From Prosapia bicincta (lineage: Eukaryota; Arthropoda; Insecta; Hemiptera; Cercopidae): 64,000 nt of DNA. A program made the position numbers and the translations under genes. The number at the start of each line of letters is the position of its first letter. Positions within the stretch are counted from its first letter, which is position 1. The notes below the pieces were generated by a model, which saw nothing but the letters and a program-made list of their open reading frames with translations, ran no database searches and had not been told where the DNA came from. Where the stretch lies: NCBI GenBank assembly GCA_036971475.1, contig JBAIZL010000006.1, forward strand, positions 1,226,001 through 1,290,000, written 5' to 3'. Of the stretch, positions 1-11,395 are shown piece after piece.

Positions 1-1380
1 TTTTAACGTTCACAGTGTTATTCATTTTTTAATAACAATAAATAGAAACTGAAATTCATTGTGAGTTAATGAGTATTTATCGTGAAGACGTTATTTTAAA
101 GCCAATGGTGTCTCATTCATGTCAATCTTTCATTGAAAGAAAGACAACATGCCTTAGCTGTATAGAATTCCATATAAAGTATATCCCTTTTGTTGCCAGC
201 CTGTTCCTAAATACTGATTCATAAACACTGTATAACCTTTCAGTTAGTTCTACACTTTTTATTGGTCTGTCCTAAAAATTTTCCCAACTTCAGCACAGCC
301 TTTCTATATAAAATAACATTATTAAAATGATCCTTAGATTTTTGTCGTACTTTATCATAAAGAAATACAAATCATCTACCTTTCCTTTGTATGAAGGATA
401 ATGGAAAAAGCATGGATTTCATTAGAAGTAAAAATAGAATATATTAATTTGGTTCTAAGACAAAATTATTGGTTGTCAGGTTTTTATTGTCTGTAGTAGG
501 CGTACTCTCAACAGAGGGAAAAATAAATCTACCTGCTATCTGGAATCGTAAATGTAAACTGCAAAGTAAAAATAAAATACATAAGCAGTATATATATGTA
601 TACACACAGTAGGACTTGTTTGTAAACTTCTTATATACCAACATAATAAAATTAATCACTTTTACATTATTTTTTGCTTGATAGATTAATTTAGTTTCAT
701 TGAACTTAATGGACTACAAAATTCAAAATAATAAAATTACAAAAAGCTGCTTTTAGTATCACTTGGCAAAACCCCACTACTTACTGATATTTTTCAGCAT
801 ATCAGTAAGGAGTGGATTTTTTATCAAGTGATACCAAAAGTAGTAATTTAAAAAACCCAAAGATGTACAACACAAAAACTGCAAGTTATAATAAAAAGGA
901 TTTTCTCCTCTTCACTAACTATTGTGATAAGTGAACTGTGTGGGATAACATTAATTTTTCATAAGAATTATGAAATATAAGAACATTACAAATAATGAGG
1001 GTTAGATTTAAATTTGAGTATTTAAAAAAGGAAAAGTATTTAAGTTGAATTTTTAATAAAATGTTGAATTTCTTATTTCAACAGGTTACGTTTTTAGAAA
1101 TCTTAATATAATTCTGACTTTTGAGAATATAAATAAAACAACATAAGAAGACATACTGTTGTTTTTTGTAAATTGTTACAGAAAAGTCCCTTTTTACATA
1201 AATCTTCAAAGGTATCTTTTTCAAATTAAGAATTACTTTTTTTTAAAGCTAAAGTATTACAACCTGAAGTAATACTAAACGTAATAAATAATAAAATTAA
1301 ATGCAGGTTATGAAAAGACAAGTTTTATAATAACTGATGTTTTTACCTTATAACATGATAATAACAAATGATTCTGTTAG
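1..1380. other. AT-rich non-coding stretch
   Basis: No convincing exon is seen. It is probably intron of the plus-strand proline-rich gene or its flank. It holds a foldback at 748-843 and a short sequence at about 701-737 that recurs near 52051-52085, so it is partly mobile-element debris. Confidence 0.4.
748..843. repeat. Small palindrome, family C (PLE-LTR-like)
   Basis: The outer arms (GCTTTTAGTATCACTTG and its inverse) and the inner arms around CTTACTGATAT pair across a few bases. The same arm sequence, with ACTTGGCAAAA and TACTTACTGAT, recurs at 46234-46382 and partly at 17265-17340, 60895 and 61955. It is a short member of that palindromic family. Confidence 0.7.
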
Positions 1381-1527
1381 GGGCTCTATTCTAAGTTCGC
1401 CTTTATCAAATCGAAAAAGGTTTACTCCAGAAGCAGCACCAATAAATCACAATCATCCGCACGGAAACACAAGTCCTCTAGTCTTACAACGGTATTATCA
1501 TCAACAAAATCAACACACCCATCATAG
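1381..1527 (+). CDS. Proline/serine-rich protein, internal exon (third from last)
   Basis: I do not recognise the protein. This 147-nt exon begins after ...TTCTGTTAG and ends before GTGAGT. Reading in phase 2 it gives a His/Asn/Ser-rich stretch containing SPLSNRKRFTPEAAP and a Gln/His tract. It leaves AG at the 3' edge, which is completed by the first G of the exon at 6433 to give an Arg codon, and the same join recurs at the last exon. The exon is supported by this phase chain and by low-complexity Pro/Ser/Arg composition shared with the next two exons. The acceptor has a poor pyrimidine tract, so the 5' edge is less certain than the 3' edge. Upstream exons are outside the window or not recognised. 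The open frame upstream to an ATG at 1337 is probably intronic. Confidence 0.5.
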   Translation, partial: GLYSKFAFIKSKKVYSRSSTNKSQSSARKHKSSSLTTVLSSTKSTHPS

Positions 1528-1577
1528 GTGAGTTTTGAGACTATAAGGTTTTCTTATAATAAATATATTGTAAAAAT

Positions 1578-1727
1578 ATAAATAATATTCGAGCTGGCTT
1601 GTGAGTGAAAGTTATAATTAAAGAATAAAAATATGTTGAGGATAATGAAGAACAACGAATTGAGGATAACATATTTTTATTCTTTAATTATAACTTTCAC
1701 TCACAAGCCAGCTTGAATATTATTTAT
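1578..1727. repeat. Large near-perfect palindrome
   Basis: Arms of about 60 bp (AATATTCGAGCTGGCTTGTG through the AAAGAATAAAAATATGTT segment, and its inverse) enclose a short spacer. Sequence from the right arm continues into the PLE-like coding fragment at 1732 and similar words recur near 13050, linking the palindrome to PLE debris. Confidence 0.8.
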
Positions 1728-1731
1728 ACGT

Positions 1732-1920
1732 ATGGCACTCAAGTCAAAAGAGCTGAACCTACTACACAAATTAAAATTAAAGATTAGGTTGATATCTGAT
1801 GATATATGGTTTTTATGTAATTGTAGAAGAAATAGTGTTTTTCCAAATTTTATGAAAATTAAAATTCCTAAAAACCATCATTTAACACAACGAATTGAGG
1901 ATAAAGTTAAAACTTTATAG
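1732..1920 (+). pseudogene. Penelope-like element, N-terminal fragment
   Basis: The 62-codon open stretch contains DDIWFLCNCRRNSVFPNFMK and then IKIPKNHHLTQR. This resembles the segment just upstream of the reverse transcriptase in PLE proteins, where a helical 'FLxxCxxNxxxPKF' pattern is usual; compare the similar pattern at 45059-45313. No RT follows, so it is a truncated copy. A hammerhead-like motif lies 60 bp downstream at 1981. Assignment is by recalled family pattern, not by a search. Confidence 0.5.
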
Positions 1921-1927
1921 GTTATGT

Positions 1928-1958
<31 letters not shown>

Positions 1959-1980
1959 TAGTTAATTTCATTTGTGTATC

Positions 1981-2024
1981 TTCACTGAGGATGACGACAA
2001 ATTAGTCGTTGAAACGCGTATGAA
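1981..2024 (+). ncRNA. Hammerhead ribozyme-like motif
   Basis: The order is stem I TTCA, core CTGAGGA, one extra T, stem II GACGAC/GTCGTT (one G-T pair), GAAA, self-complementary stem III ACGCGT, cleavable A, then stem I TGAA. Both conserved core blocks are intact. Longer upstream and downstream ATTTCAT/ATGAAAT could extend stem I. Stem III is too short to close alone, suggesting the dimeric form known for PLE hammerheads. The unpaired T between A9 and stem II departs from the canonical fold. Confidence 0.55.
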
Positions 2025-2318
2025 ATAAAAAAATGTATATTTGTGAGTTGAACCATATTTTTATTCATTAATTATATTGTAAAAATGTTAAGAGAAAAGT
2101 TAAGAGCTTTAAAATTTTTAACTCAAAATAATACTTTTTGCAAAAATGAATACACTAAAAACTATTTTATCTTTTAATGAAATTCATAGTATGATGTGAT
2201 AAAAAAAATTCCATAACTCTTGCAGTTTTAGTTTTTTCTTCTAATTGGCTGAATCCATTGTTATTTGTTACCACTCAAGCAAGTATTAAAATAGCATACT
2301 GTGTTCCTTATGGTGGTG

Positions 2319-3498
2319 CAGTAGAACCTCTAATTCGTCTCATTCGAGACTGAGCGGGTGAGGAGTTTGAGAAAAAGATGAATTACAGAAGTTGTGAAAT
2401 TAACATGTAATTGCAGGTACACATAGCACATAAATACATAAATATGTATGTAATGTAATTAATGTTGTTCCTACGTTATTTATGTCGGCCAAAAAATTCA
2501 ACAACACAATTACACAACACTATAAAAACACTAGTAGCCTGCAGTATAGTTTGGCTTTACAAATACAGTCAACTCCCGATTATCCGGGATCGCATCAACC
2601 GGGTTGCGGATCAACCGGGATCGTCAGCTCCACTTGAAGCAGTGAAGCGGGAGGAGTCAAATGTGAACGAGGCGGACGAATGCGAGCGCGGGCGTGGGGC
2701 GTACAGTAACCTTTACGGAATAATTTATAGACTGTCAACTCCCCCGCAGTCGCCACCCCGTGTCCTAAATCCTTCCTACCTGTTTCCGCGCGATGTACAC
2801 TCGCGAGCAGAGTTTCGGTCAGCATGTCTGAGTTTACGTTATATTTCTTGTTGTCCTTTTATAAATTCACGTGGTTCTATGACGCGCGAATCCCTAATTA
2901 CGCGTTATCTCCAACGTCCAATCAGATCAGAGCACATCGAAGCATCGAACGTGATGCATGGAGGCGTGAGTGGCCGTTTTTCGGTGAATAAATCCGAATT
3001 ACGCGATCGTTCGAGTCGAACATAAACGCTACCCTTTCCTCAGTGGTCAGTCTATGCGTTGCTTCTGATCAAAACGAAATGTACAGTAGTGACGGTAGGA
3101 GGCAGTACTACTTATCAGCTGTTTTTACAGTCATTGGGTAGAAGTAGGGCTGTGGATATTACGGTATTTGTTTTAACCGTGATTTCGCATTATCCGTGAC
3201 GGCCCTGCCGGTAATTATCCCGGATAATCGGGAGTTGACTGTACAGGATGTTATTCTGTTTTCATTAAAGACATAAAAAACCACCTAGTAAGAAATAAAT
3301 ACTTTGTAAGAACAATACCACAATACTAGCAAGAAAATAATATGATATTTAAGTCTATTTATGTTTTAGTTTTTAAAAGAGCCTGTAATTTTCTTTTATT
3401 CTAAAGAATTATTTTCTGATGACCCAGTGACAGTGCAGATGATAATTGTTGTTATTGTTACGAATTACAGAAGGTGACGAATTAGAGAGGTTTTACTG
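2319..3498. mobile_element. pogo/Tigger-like MITE interrupted by another element
   Basis: The left end CAGTAGAACCTCTAATTCG and right end GAATTAGAGAGGTTTTACTG are inverse of each other. TA follows the right end. Subtracting the nested element at 2566-3241 leaves about 500 bp of non-coding sequence. Terminal CAGT...ACTG with TA target is typical of Tc1/mariner-pogo elements. Confidence 0.6.
2566..3241. mobile_element. Tigger-like non-autonomous element, 676 bp, intact ends
   Basis: Terminal inverted repeats CAGTCAACTCCCGATTATCC and the inverse at 3222-3241 are flanked on both sides by TA, the Tc1/mariner-type target duplication. The interior is unusually GC- and CpG-rich for this window and has long chance open frames but no transposase. 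It sits inside the older element 2319-3498, so it is the younger insertion. Confidence 0.85.
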
Positions 3499-4164
3499 TA
3501 TTTAAAGTATACACTAACATTTTTTTTTGTATGGAACATCTTTGGTAATTTTATTTTAATAATACCATAAGTGTTTAAAAGAAATTTAATTCTTTCTGTA
3601 AAATGCTGCAATATTTCAAAACTTTTATACTATTGCGCCTTTATACCATAGTAACTTTCATGCCTTCTGCAATCGTACAACCTCTTGTACTATAACTTTC
3701 CTGTTTATAATACGCAGTTTATTTTAGCTATGAATATCATGATCTATGAGTTTATTGTTTAAGAATGTAAATATTTAATAGTATTTAACCTTGTCATTGT
3801 CGCATGTTTGTTTATATTTGTATATTTTTTTGGTACTAAAAAAATCCCAAGAGTAGATATTTATATATATTTAAGTAACGAAATATATTATAAAATTTGT
3901 TACGATACACTGTTGTATATAAAGAGCCCTAGTGTACAATTTAAGCTTTGAATCTCTAAAACATGTCATATCAGTTACATGCCCCAACAGTTATGAGCTG
4001 ACAAAAACTTCAGGTGAAAATGGGGGTTGAACTAGGGGAAGACCAGTAAATGGACACTAAAGCAGACATTTGATCTGAGAGGAACATACGACTGAGTGAT
4101 AAATATTACAAGTGGTTTAAAAGTGGGGTTTATGCACTATAGTGGAAATTTGTGATATAATGCC

Positions 4165-5095
4165 TATTAATACTAAACTCAACCTTTTCAGATTGTCTCT
4201 GAGACAAGCATAACTGTACCACACAAGTATCAATTACAACTCGCTGATAATGTACAGCACTCAACACTTCCAGATTGTCTCTGAGACAAGCATAACTATA
4301 CCACTCAAGTATCAATTAAAACTCATTGATAATGTACAGCACTCAACATTTCCAGATTTTCTCTGAGACAAGCATAACTATACCACACAATTATCAATTA
4401 CAACTCAGTGATAATCTAAAACACTCAACATTTCCAGATTGTCTCTGAGACAAGCATAACTGTACCACACAAGTATCAATTACAACTCACTGATAATGTG
4501 CAGCACTCAACATTTCCAGATTGTCTCTGAGACAAGCATAACTATACCATACAAGTATCAATTACAACTCGGTGATAATGTAAAGCACTCAACATTTCCA
4601 GATTGTCTCTGAGATAAGCATAACTATACCACACAAGTATCAATTACAACTCAGTGATAATGTAAAGCACTCAACATTTCCAGATTGTCTCTGAGACAAG
4701 CATAACTATACCACACAAGTATCAATTACAACTCACTGATAATGTACAGCACTCAACATTTCCAGATTGTCTCTGAGACAAGCATAACTATACCACACAA
4801 GTATCAATTACAACTCACTGATAATGTACAGCACTCAACATTTCCAGATTGTCTCTGAGACAAGCATAACTATACCACACAAGTATCAATTACAACTAAG
4901 TGATAATGTACAGCACTCAACATTTCCAGATTGTCTCTGAGACAAGCATAACTATACCACACAAGTATCAATTACAACCCATTGAAAATGTACAGCACTC
5001 AACATTTTCAGATTGTCTCTGAGACAAGCATAACTATACCACAAAAGTATCAATTACAACTCAGTGATAATGTAAAGCACTCAACATTTCAAAAT
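4165..5095. repeat. Tandem satellite array, 82-bp unit, about 11 copies
   Basis: The landmark CAGATTGTCTCTGAGACAAG recurs at 4189, 4271, 4353, 4435, 4517, 4599, 4681, 4763, 4845, 4927 and 5009, an exact 82-bp period. Units differ by a few substitutions. Each unit carries the perfect 15-bp palindrome TTGTCTCTGAGACAA. The array lies in the intron between the exons at 1381 and 6433. The edge copies at both ends are truncated or diverged. Confidence 0.95.
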
Positions 5096-5813
5096 GCTTC
5101 TTTGATGGTTAAAACTATTATTTCTTGGGCAGTCTACAAATATTAATTGCTCCAATAATATTAATGAATATCATTTAAATTCTATTTTCTTCATTTGGCC
5201 TGTCTGTGTGAACAAGGAAATTTTTACACAGTGATTTTAACTTGGTTTTGCTACATTTCTAAATAATAAGACTGATGTCAGTCCAAACCATAGTCATAAC
5301 GTGTGAAGCCACAAATATTTTCTTCTGGGTCCACATTTCCTCTCTATCTTCCCTTGGACTACTTGTCGATGTAGACAATAACTATAAACTAATACCTTCA
5401 ATACGTACTATAAGAAGTACTAATTTCAATAATACTAAGTATGTCTTTAATAAGTAGAAGAAAAAATTAATGGTTTCTTTCTAAATATAATATGATGTAC
5501 CTAAGTCATGGTATATCGAATATTTAAAAATTGATATTCTAACTATTGGTAGACTTTATATCAAAATACAAGATTAGAGCCTTGTAAATATTCTGATAAG
5601 TAAGTTATCCTACTTAGAGGGTATAATTGCAACAAAATCACAAAACAAATTAAGTGAGTTAAAGGTTGTTATTTATATATTATTCTTTTGTTAAATTTTA
5701 TCCAGTGGCATTGGATTTGTTGTTAGTTGTATTTGTTGTAATATTGTAACTATATTCATTGAATCTTTACTTCACAACAAAATTAAAATTCATTCTATTC
5801 ATACTTATATTAA

Positions 5814-6313
5814 CCCTTTGATTAGCATTCACATACCAGTACGCGAGATCGAGCAACAGAGAGCGGGAGCATTCCCATATATGTATGTTCAACCATTTCT
5901 CTCAGATTAGTATTGCTGTACGTTTAAGATTTGTTTTCCTGTTATTGTGCTATATTCTAGATTAAATATTTGCAACTATCTGGACAATAAATACTACACA
6001 GATTACATAGTTACCTTTCTTTTGTGTCCAAAGTCTATTGGTTTTCCCATGTATTTACAGATCGTTTCAAAGTTTGTGCAGTATTTCACAATGAATACAA
6101 GAAAAATGTATTTTACAAAAAAAGAATAACAGATAATTTTTAGCAAAAGTTAGTAGATAAAAAAAATATTAACAAATACTGCAAATATTACTATAATCTT
6201 AATAAATATAGAAAAATATAAAAAAACTAGAAAAAAGAAAGTGTAAAAAGTTTTTAAAAATATGTTGCTCCCAGGGGGAATATCAGGGCAGGCACATGTT
6301 GCTAATCAGAGGG
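5814..6313. mobile_element. piggyBac-like non-autonomous element, about 500 bp
   Basis: The left end is TTAA followed by CCCTTTGATTAGCA; the right end is TGCTAATCAGAGGG followed by TGAA. The inverted ends with CCC/GGG next to TTAA (one side mutated) fit piggyBac. No transposase frame is present. Confidence 0.6.
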
Positions 6314-6432
6314 TGAATGGTCTATAATCACACTAATTTATAAAACTAATTTGTTGTTACTAGCCTTGCATAGTAAAACGATTTTGACTCTCTTGACCCC
6401 TTCAGTATTTTTAAGTAATGTTTCTTTGTCAG

Positions 6433-6726
6433 GTCAACTTCAGTTTCACCCTGTAGACAGTACACATCAGAAAGTATGAAGCTAGAAGATAGTGGAAGTG
6501 GTAGTGGGAAGAAACGCTTTACTTCCCACGTAAAACTACAAGTTGGTGTAGGCCTACCTCCAGCTGGCCCTCCACATAGTCCAGAGCCTCCTCCAAGACA
6601 TAACAGAGCTTCTCCTTTACTTTTTCGTAGACATCAAAACTACCTTGAATCAGCTTCTCCATCTGTCTCGCCTTCTCCTGTAAGAAGGGTATTTCAGGAA
6701 TCAAGTTCACCGTCCCTTCCTCGAAG
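6433..6726 (+). CDS. Proline/serine-rich protein, penultimate exon
   Basis: The acceptor is TTCTTTGTCAG and the donor is AG|GTAATT. The exon enters with one G (phase 2) and stays open for 98 codons. It encodes SPCRQYTSESMKLEDS, an Arg/Lys-rich patch, then PPAGPPHSPEPPPRH and repeated Ser-Pro motifs (SASPSVSPSPVRR, SSSPSLPRR). Such Ser-Pro and Pro-Pro-Arg clusters are typical of disordered tails with SH3/WW ligands and phosphosites, but no folded domain is visible. It is likely the cytoplasmic or regulatory tail of a larger protein; identity is unknown. Splicing to the exon at 7632 is in phase. Confidence 0.65.
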
Positions 6727-6879
6727 GTAATTGTAAAATGTACATAATACAGAGTAATTATTTCAAACATCTGTATATGATTTTATTTCTCACAAAACCA
6801 ATGGTTGGGTAAATACTGTAATAAACAAGTAATATATAAACAAAAATTTTAATCAATTGCTACTTAGGTCAACAAAGAC

Positions 6880-7090
6880 AAATTGAACTCAAACGATGAT
6901 CAATGCCGAGTTTATTTTAATAATATAAAGCAACGTTTTGGTCACATTTTTGGCAGCCTTTTTCAAGATTTAAATTCTACTAACATAAAACAACAATTGT
7001 TGTCGAACATAAAACAAAATGAGACCAAAAGGTTGTCTATAATAATAAAATAAACTTGGCATTGATCATCGTTTGTTTGAGTTCAATTTA
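6880..7090. repeat. Palindromic PLE-LTR-like element with decayed hammerhead
   Basis: The arms start with AATTGAACTCAAACGATGAT and its inverse. The minus strand of the left arm reads CTTGAAAAAGGCTGCC ... CAAAACGTT, a damaged version of the core-stem II-GAAA-AACGTT hammerhead order. It lies in the intron between the exons at 6433 and 7632. Confidence 0.6.
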
Positions 7091-7631
7091 TTTTTAAAAT
7101 TGCATACCGTGAGAAGCTAAACCCATTTAGGTAACATGTATTCATCTAGGAAATAATTAATTAATACTATATAAAATAACCTTTCGATCAAAATGATGCA
7201 AAACCTTCAAGAACAGTACGACTGTTGCCTAAAATTGAACGGAGGTCGTATAGAACATGTTTAATCCATTGAACTTCTTTTTACTTGTATGTGTTTGTAA
7301 AACATTGTAAATAAAATAAAGTAAAATGAAATCTTACAACTTTTTCAGAATTTGTTATTTATTTAGAGCTTATACTGTAAATACTCTTTATTTACTAAAT
7401 ACAGGTTTTAATTTAATTAAATTTTTCTATTCAAATTATTTTCTTTAGCCCAATTTTTAAAGAATTTTAAAAATCAAAGTACATAAATTTGTAGCGGGTT
7501 TGAAATTTTTCAAGGGACATATTTTCTCAGTCATAAGAATGAAGAAACAAAATTTTGCACGTTGTTTAAATCTTTTTGAAAAATGTAAAACTTTTAATTG
7601 TAACAATAAAACTAAAATTGAGTATTTCTAG

Positions 7632-7794
7632 GTATGTGCAACCTTCACCACCTCAACCACCGCCTCGTAGGTTATCTGAATGTAGCTCAGTTCCTGGTTC
7701 TCCCCAACATTCACAACGTAGGCCAGCACGATTTCACCATACGCCTGAACCTCAGCGTCGAGTTTGGGCAGCATCAGATCTAAACGATCTATAG
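7632..7794 (+). CDS. Proline/serine-rich protein, terminal exon with stop
   Basis: The acceptor is GAGTATTTCTAG. The exon completes the split Arg codon and reads YVQPSPPQPPPRRLSE, then a Ser/Pro/Gln/Arg-rich segment ending RRVWAASDLNDL and a TAG stop. PSPPQPPPRR is a polyproline/SH3-ligand-like motif. The Leu-Asn-Asp-Leu end is not a PDZ-ligand consensus I recognise. Three consecutive phase-2 junctions with matching composition make this a real 3' gene end. The 3' UTR runs into AT-rich sequence with no obvious boundary. Confidence 0.65.
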
Positions 7795-10269
7795 CCTTTG
7801 TTTCAAAATCAAGGTGGGAACAAATGTGCAATAGGTTCAATTTATAGTTTCTTCACAGATGTCAATGTTTATAGAGTCAAATATGATCCAGTGAGCATAC
7901 ACTGATCCAATGTGTATTAATCAGGTTTCCATTGTGTAAAATGAACTTTTCATTATCAGTTGCAGATTATTTTAATGAAAGTTGTTTTTATAAATAAGGA
8001 TAATTCCATTTTTTCAAGAGTTTTTATGTGTTTAACTCAAATTGTATACTTACCATCATAAAACTTGTATACAGTAAACCCTTGCTATTTGCGGGTTCGC
8101 TTATTCACCGTTGCCAAATTTACAAGATATCCCGCTAATATGTATGGTATTTTTAAAAAAAGATAAGAAAGACAGTATAGTTAGGATACTACTTAACTTT
8201 TTTTTCAGGCGAAAAACCAGACCATTGCCTACGATAATATCTAATTATCTGCTATGCAGGTTGTAAGATAATGTGTTTTCGTCTTATTTATTTTGTACAG
8301 TATCTTAGTTACTTATCACAAAGAAATCTGATTAATTTCCAAACATCCGTTATACTGTACACTACTAGGCCTACTACTCAAAAGTTAGGTATTCCTTATT
8401 TATAACAAGTAGCGTGATCTTCACTGACAAACAAAGATCAGTCAATCTGGTGCCCGCACCCAAGTCCATACATAAGTTTAACATCACTTCTGTTTACTTA
8501 TTGTTAATTTAATAGTTTTTGAAATCCAAACATCGGTAATCATATCCAGCGGTTGTGACTAACTTGGATTTTGTTTTTCTCTTCACTAAACTAAACAGGT
8601 ATTGGATTCAATTGTCATCTTTGTGTTTTTTTAAGCGTTGTGTCTACACTTGTAGAAATTTTAGTTTGGATTGAAGGAAAACCTAAATAAACAATAAAAA
8701 TATGTATGTAATTATGTAGTACATAAATAAACTATACTGTAACAATTGCCCTGAGAAAATGTGAAAATGATTGTCTAAAATTAACAGATATGTAAGAACC
8801 AACTTTTACTTTAGAACAAACATCTTTATAGAATTTTATTTTATATTTTATCTGTGAAATTTACTTATTGTTTCTAGTCTTATTTTATACTTTTTGAAAT
8901 TTCATTTTTCACACAAATATACTGTTGAAAAAGTCACAGAACATGGAAAGTTTGCATGTTGGATCAGTGTATGGTTCGGAAACATAAATTTAAAATAAGC
9001 AAAACAGCAAATTAAATCACACAATTTGTAACATGTTGTAACATGCATTTGGAAATTTGTATGCATTTATTCCTTTGTACTTTTCTAAACATAATTACAC
9101 CCATATCATCTTAATAAACATAATTGATAAAAATACACAATGTTTATATTAAAATTGTAACTGGCCGTGTTGTAAATAAGAAAATTAATTCAGCTAAACA
9201 TCACACAAAAACAGATTTCTTAGTCGGAGCCATACAACATTTTGTCATTAGTGCGAAAATGTAATGATCACTTATATTATTCAACTTGTGAATAACTTTT
9301 TGTTGCTCAAAAGATCTGAATTGTTCCTGGTCGTATTGCTTTTGCAACAGCTTTTGGTTGGAACGTGTATTTGTATTTGTTTTTTCGAGCATGAGTTGAG
9401 TATAATAGTGATCAATTACTACTCAAGATGTATTTTAAGGTCAATTTGATACTAATATTAAGTTTTGTAATTTATAAAAACCTGACAATACTTGTACTTG
9501 ATACTCATAAATGTTTTTAAAAAATCTCTTGTATTCAGCTCGTTTTCAAAAGCTGTTCTGTTATGCCTTTACCCACAAAATGTTTCTTCTTAAATTAATG
9601 AAATGCTTAAACATCTCTACCTTGATATACTTTTGTGTATGATTGTGTGATTATTTACTTCTGTGTAAAAATATCTTTAAATCAAATTATGAGTCTTAAA
9701 TATACAGTACTGAAATTATGGTTTTTTATAGTTTTTATATCAGATCATTAATGCTAACAAATAATTCTTTATGAATCTCTGTATGGAACAGTTCGTTCAT
9801 GTGCTGTGAATCTAGAAACATTGTGTTTATAACTGATTTCTTCTGTAGCAAATACCTACTGTTAAACGTTTATCTATCTTCTTAGAGTTCGGTTCTCAAT
9901 CAGGGTCAGAGGGGGGGGGGGGTTGGGAGTGTATACAAACAAAATATAAAGGTAAAATATAATGAGTTGTGTCAAGAATTGAACAGAGACCAATAAATTT
10001 TCCATTTCTACACAGAAGTTCGTTGTTCTCCAACAGTAACTTGTTTACAAGATTATTGAACTGGAACACAGAAGTTTAATGTTTTTAAAACAAGATCCTC
10101 ATAGCAAGCTTACAAGTGATAAATTTACTTTTACTTGTTATATTTTTTCAGAGTTCTTTGAAAAACTCAACTTTTTTAAACTGAAGCAATAAAATCAGAA
10201 AAATATTCAGTTGTAGGTTTCACAGTAAAGATAGCCTTCAACATATATTATTAAATCACACCTGTCACT
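7795..10269. other. 3' UTR/intergenic AT-rich sequence
   Basis: No coding exon is recognised. It contains the 3' flank of the proline-rich gene, a solitary Tigger-like end (CAGTAAACCCTTGCTATTTG at 8072) without a matching partner, and a poly-G run near 9909. Confidence 0.4.
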
Positions 10270-10640
10270 TAATGTAGCAAACACTTTAGTAGCACTTAAC
10301 GAAGAAAAACACTCCATCAAATTTTGCGAAACACCTCATTCATAAACCACAATCACACAATTTTAACAACAAATTTACAAATTCTACACAAGAATAAAAA
10401 CAGCCAATGCCATAACCAAATGGTACAATGTATATAATCATTTCAAGCTACCGCAACTTGCATTCTCAACACTCAACCACGGACATTCCTTTTTTTTCAT
10501 AACACCAACAACTGTTAAAAATCACCTAATATCCCTTTCCTAACCGACCCCAACCTTTTCCCCACTCGTTCTCCAGATTAAAACAACAGAGGTCGGGTAT
10601 AGTCTGAGTGACAATGGGATACGTCTCCTGAATCAGCTGT
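10270..10640 (+). pseudogene. Penelope-like element 3' end, decayed
   Basis: Broken frames read phrases such as 'KWYNVYNHFKLPQLAFSTL', matching the 'LEQYEIYxHFK' pattern that ends PLE proteins after the GIY-YIG domain (also at 27670 and 55400). It runs into GTCTGAGTGACAATGGGATA at about 10600, a damaged copy of the motif at 48433 and 55257. Confidence 0.5.
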
Positions 10641-10741
10641 CTTCTTTAAACGAAGGAAGTAAAGGCTACTAAAGGAAATGTAACCTATTAATGTACAAAG
10701 GTTGCTTGTAGTCATCTTGAATTCACTAATTAAATTATAAG

Positions 10742-10921
10742 TAATTATTGTGTAACTGAGCAAACACTTTTGAACTTACGTGTTGACATATTTCAAAACA
10801 ATCATTTCATTGACGAGCTGATTGTACTGGAGTAGCAGGGTTGGGTATGAATGAAATGATTGTTTCGAAACACGCCAGCAAGTAAGTTCAAAAGTATTCA
10901 CTCATTGTTATGCAATAATTA
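10742..10921. repeat. Palindromic PLE-LTR-like element
   Basis: The arms (AACACTTTTGAACTTACG and inverse) of roughly 70 bp surround a central spacer. The right arm ends in GTTTCGAAACACG, close to the GTTTTGAAACGCGTC of the palindrome at 61205-61350; the two share family identity. Confidence 0.7.
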
Positions 10922-11083
10922 TTTATAATATTAATATGTATATGCATATGTTTGAGTGTATACTAGTAGGTCAAATGAAAATGGAGTAAAATAATATATT
11001 TATAAATTTCAGTACTGTTTTTTTATGACAAATAATATGTTGATGAAACGGCTGTTTAAAAATCAGTAAAAGCCTTTAAAGTA

Positions 11084-11150
11084 CAGCAGTCTCTCGATAA
11101 TCCAGCACTTCACTAATCTGGAACCTCAGTAAACCTTGAAAGTCAGCCAT
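11084..11150 (+). mobile_element. Solitary Tigger-like terminus
   Basis: TA followed by CAGCAGTCTCTCGATAATCC resembles the Tigger ends elsewhere in the window (CAGTAAACTCCCGATTATCC). No matching inverted end was found downstream. Confidence 0.35.
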
Positions 11151-11395
11151 GTAATAATTTACGACAGTAAAAAAATAGCAATAAAATTAAATCTTTCTTG
11201 AAAAACTATGACAGTTTGAAAAGTGTAGATGAAATACTGTAAAATTCTTTTTTATATTTATACAAAAAAACTAAAAATTTAAAAAAGTTTATAAAAAAAA
11301 CGAAAATTATATGCAAGTTAGTCGCAGCCTAGTTCCATAGCCAGAATCACTTTTGGACTTTCGATATTTTTCCAATTTATTTATTTTGTACCATG

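Noticed and set aside
2462..3025. 187-codon open frame
   Set aside because: It lies across the ends and interior of the Tigger-like MITE at 2566-3241, whose GC-rich non-coding interior lacks stops by chance.
4165..5095. CRISPR-like array
   Set aside because: The whole 82-bp unit repeats with no unique spacers, and the genome is eukaryotic; it is a satellite.
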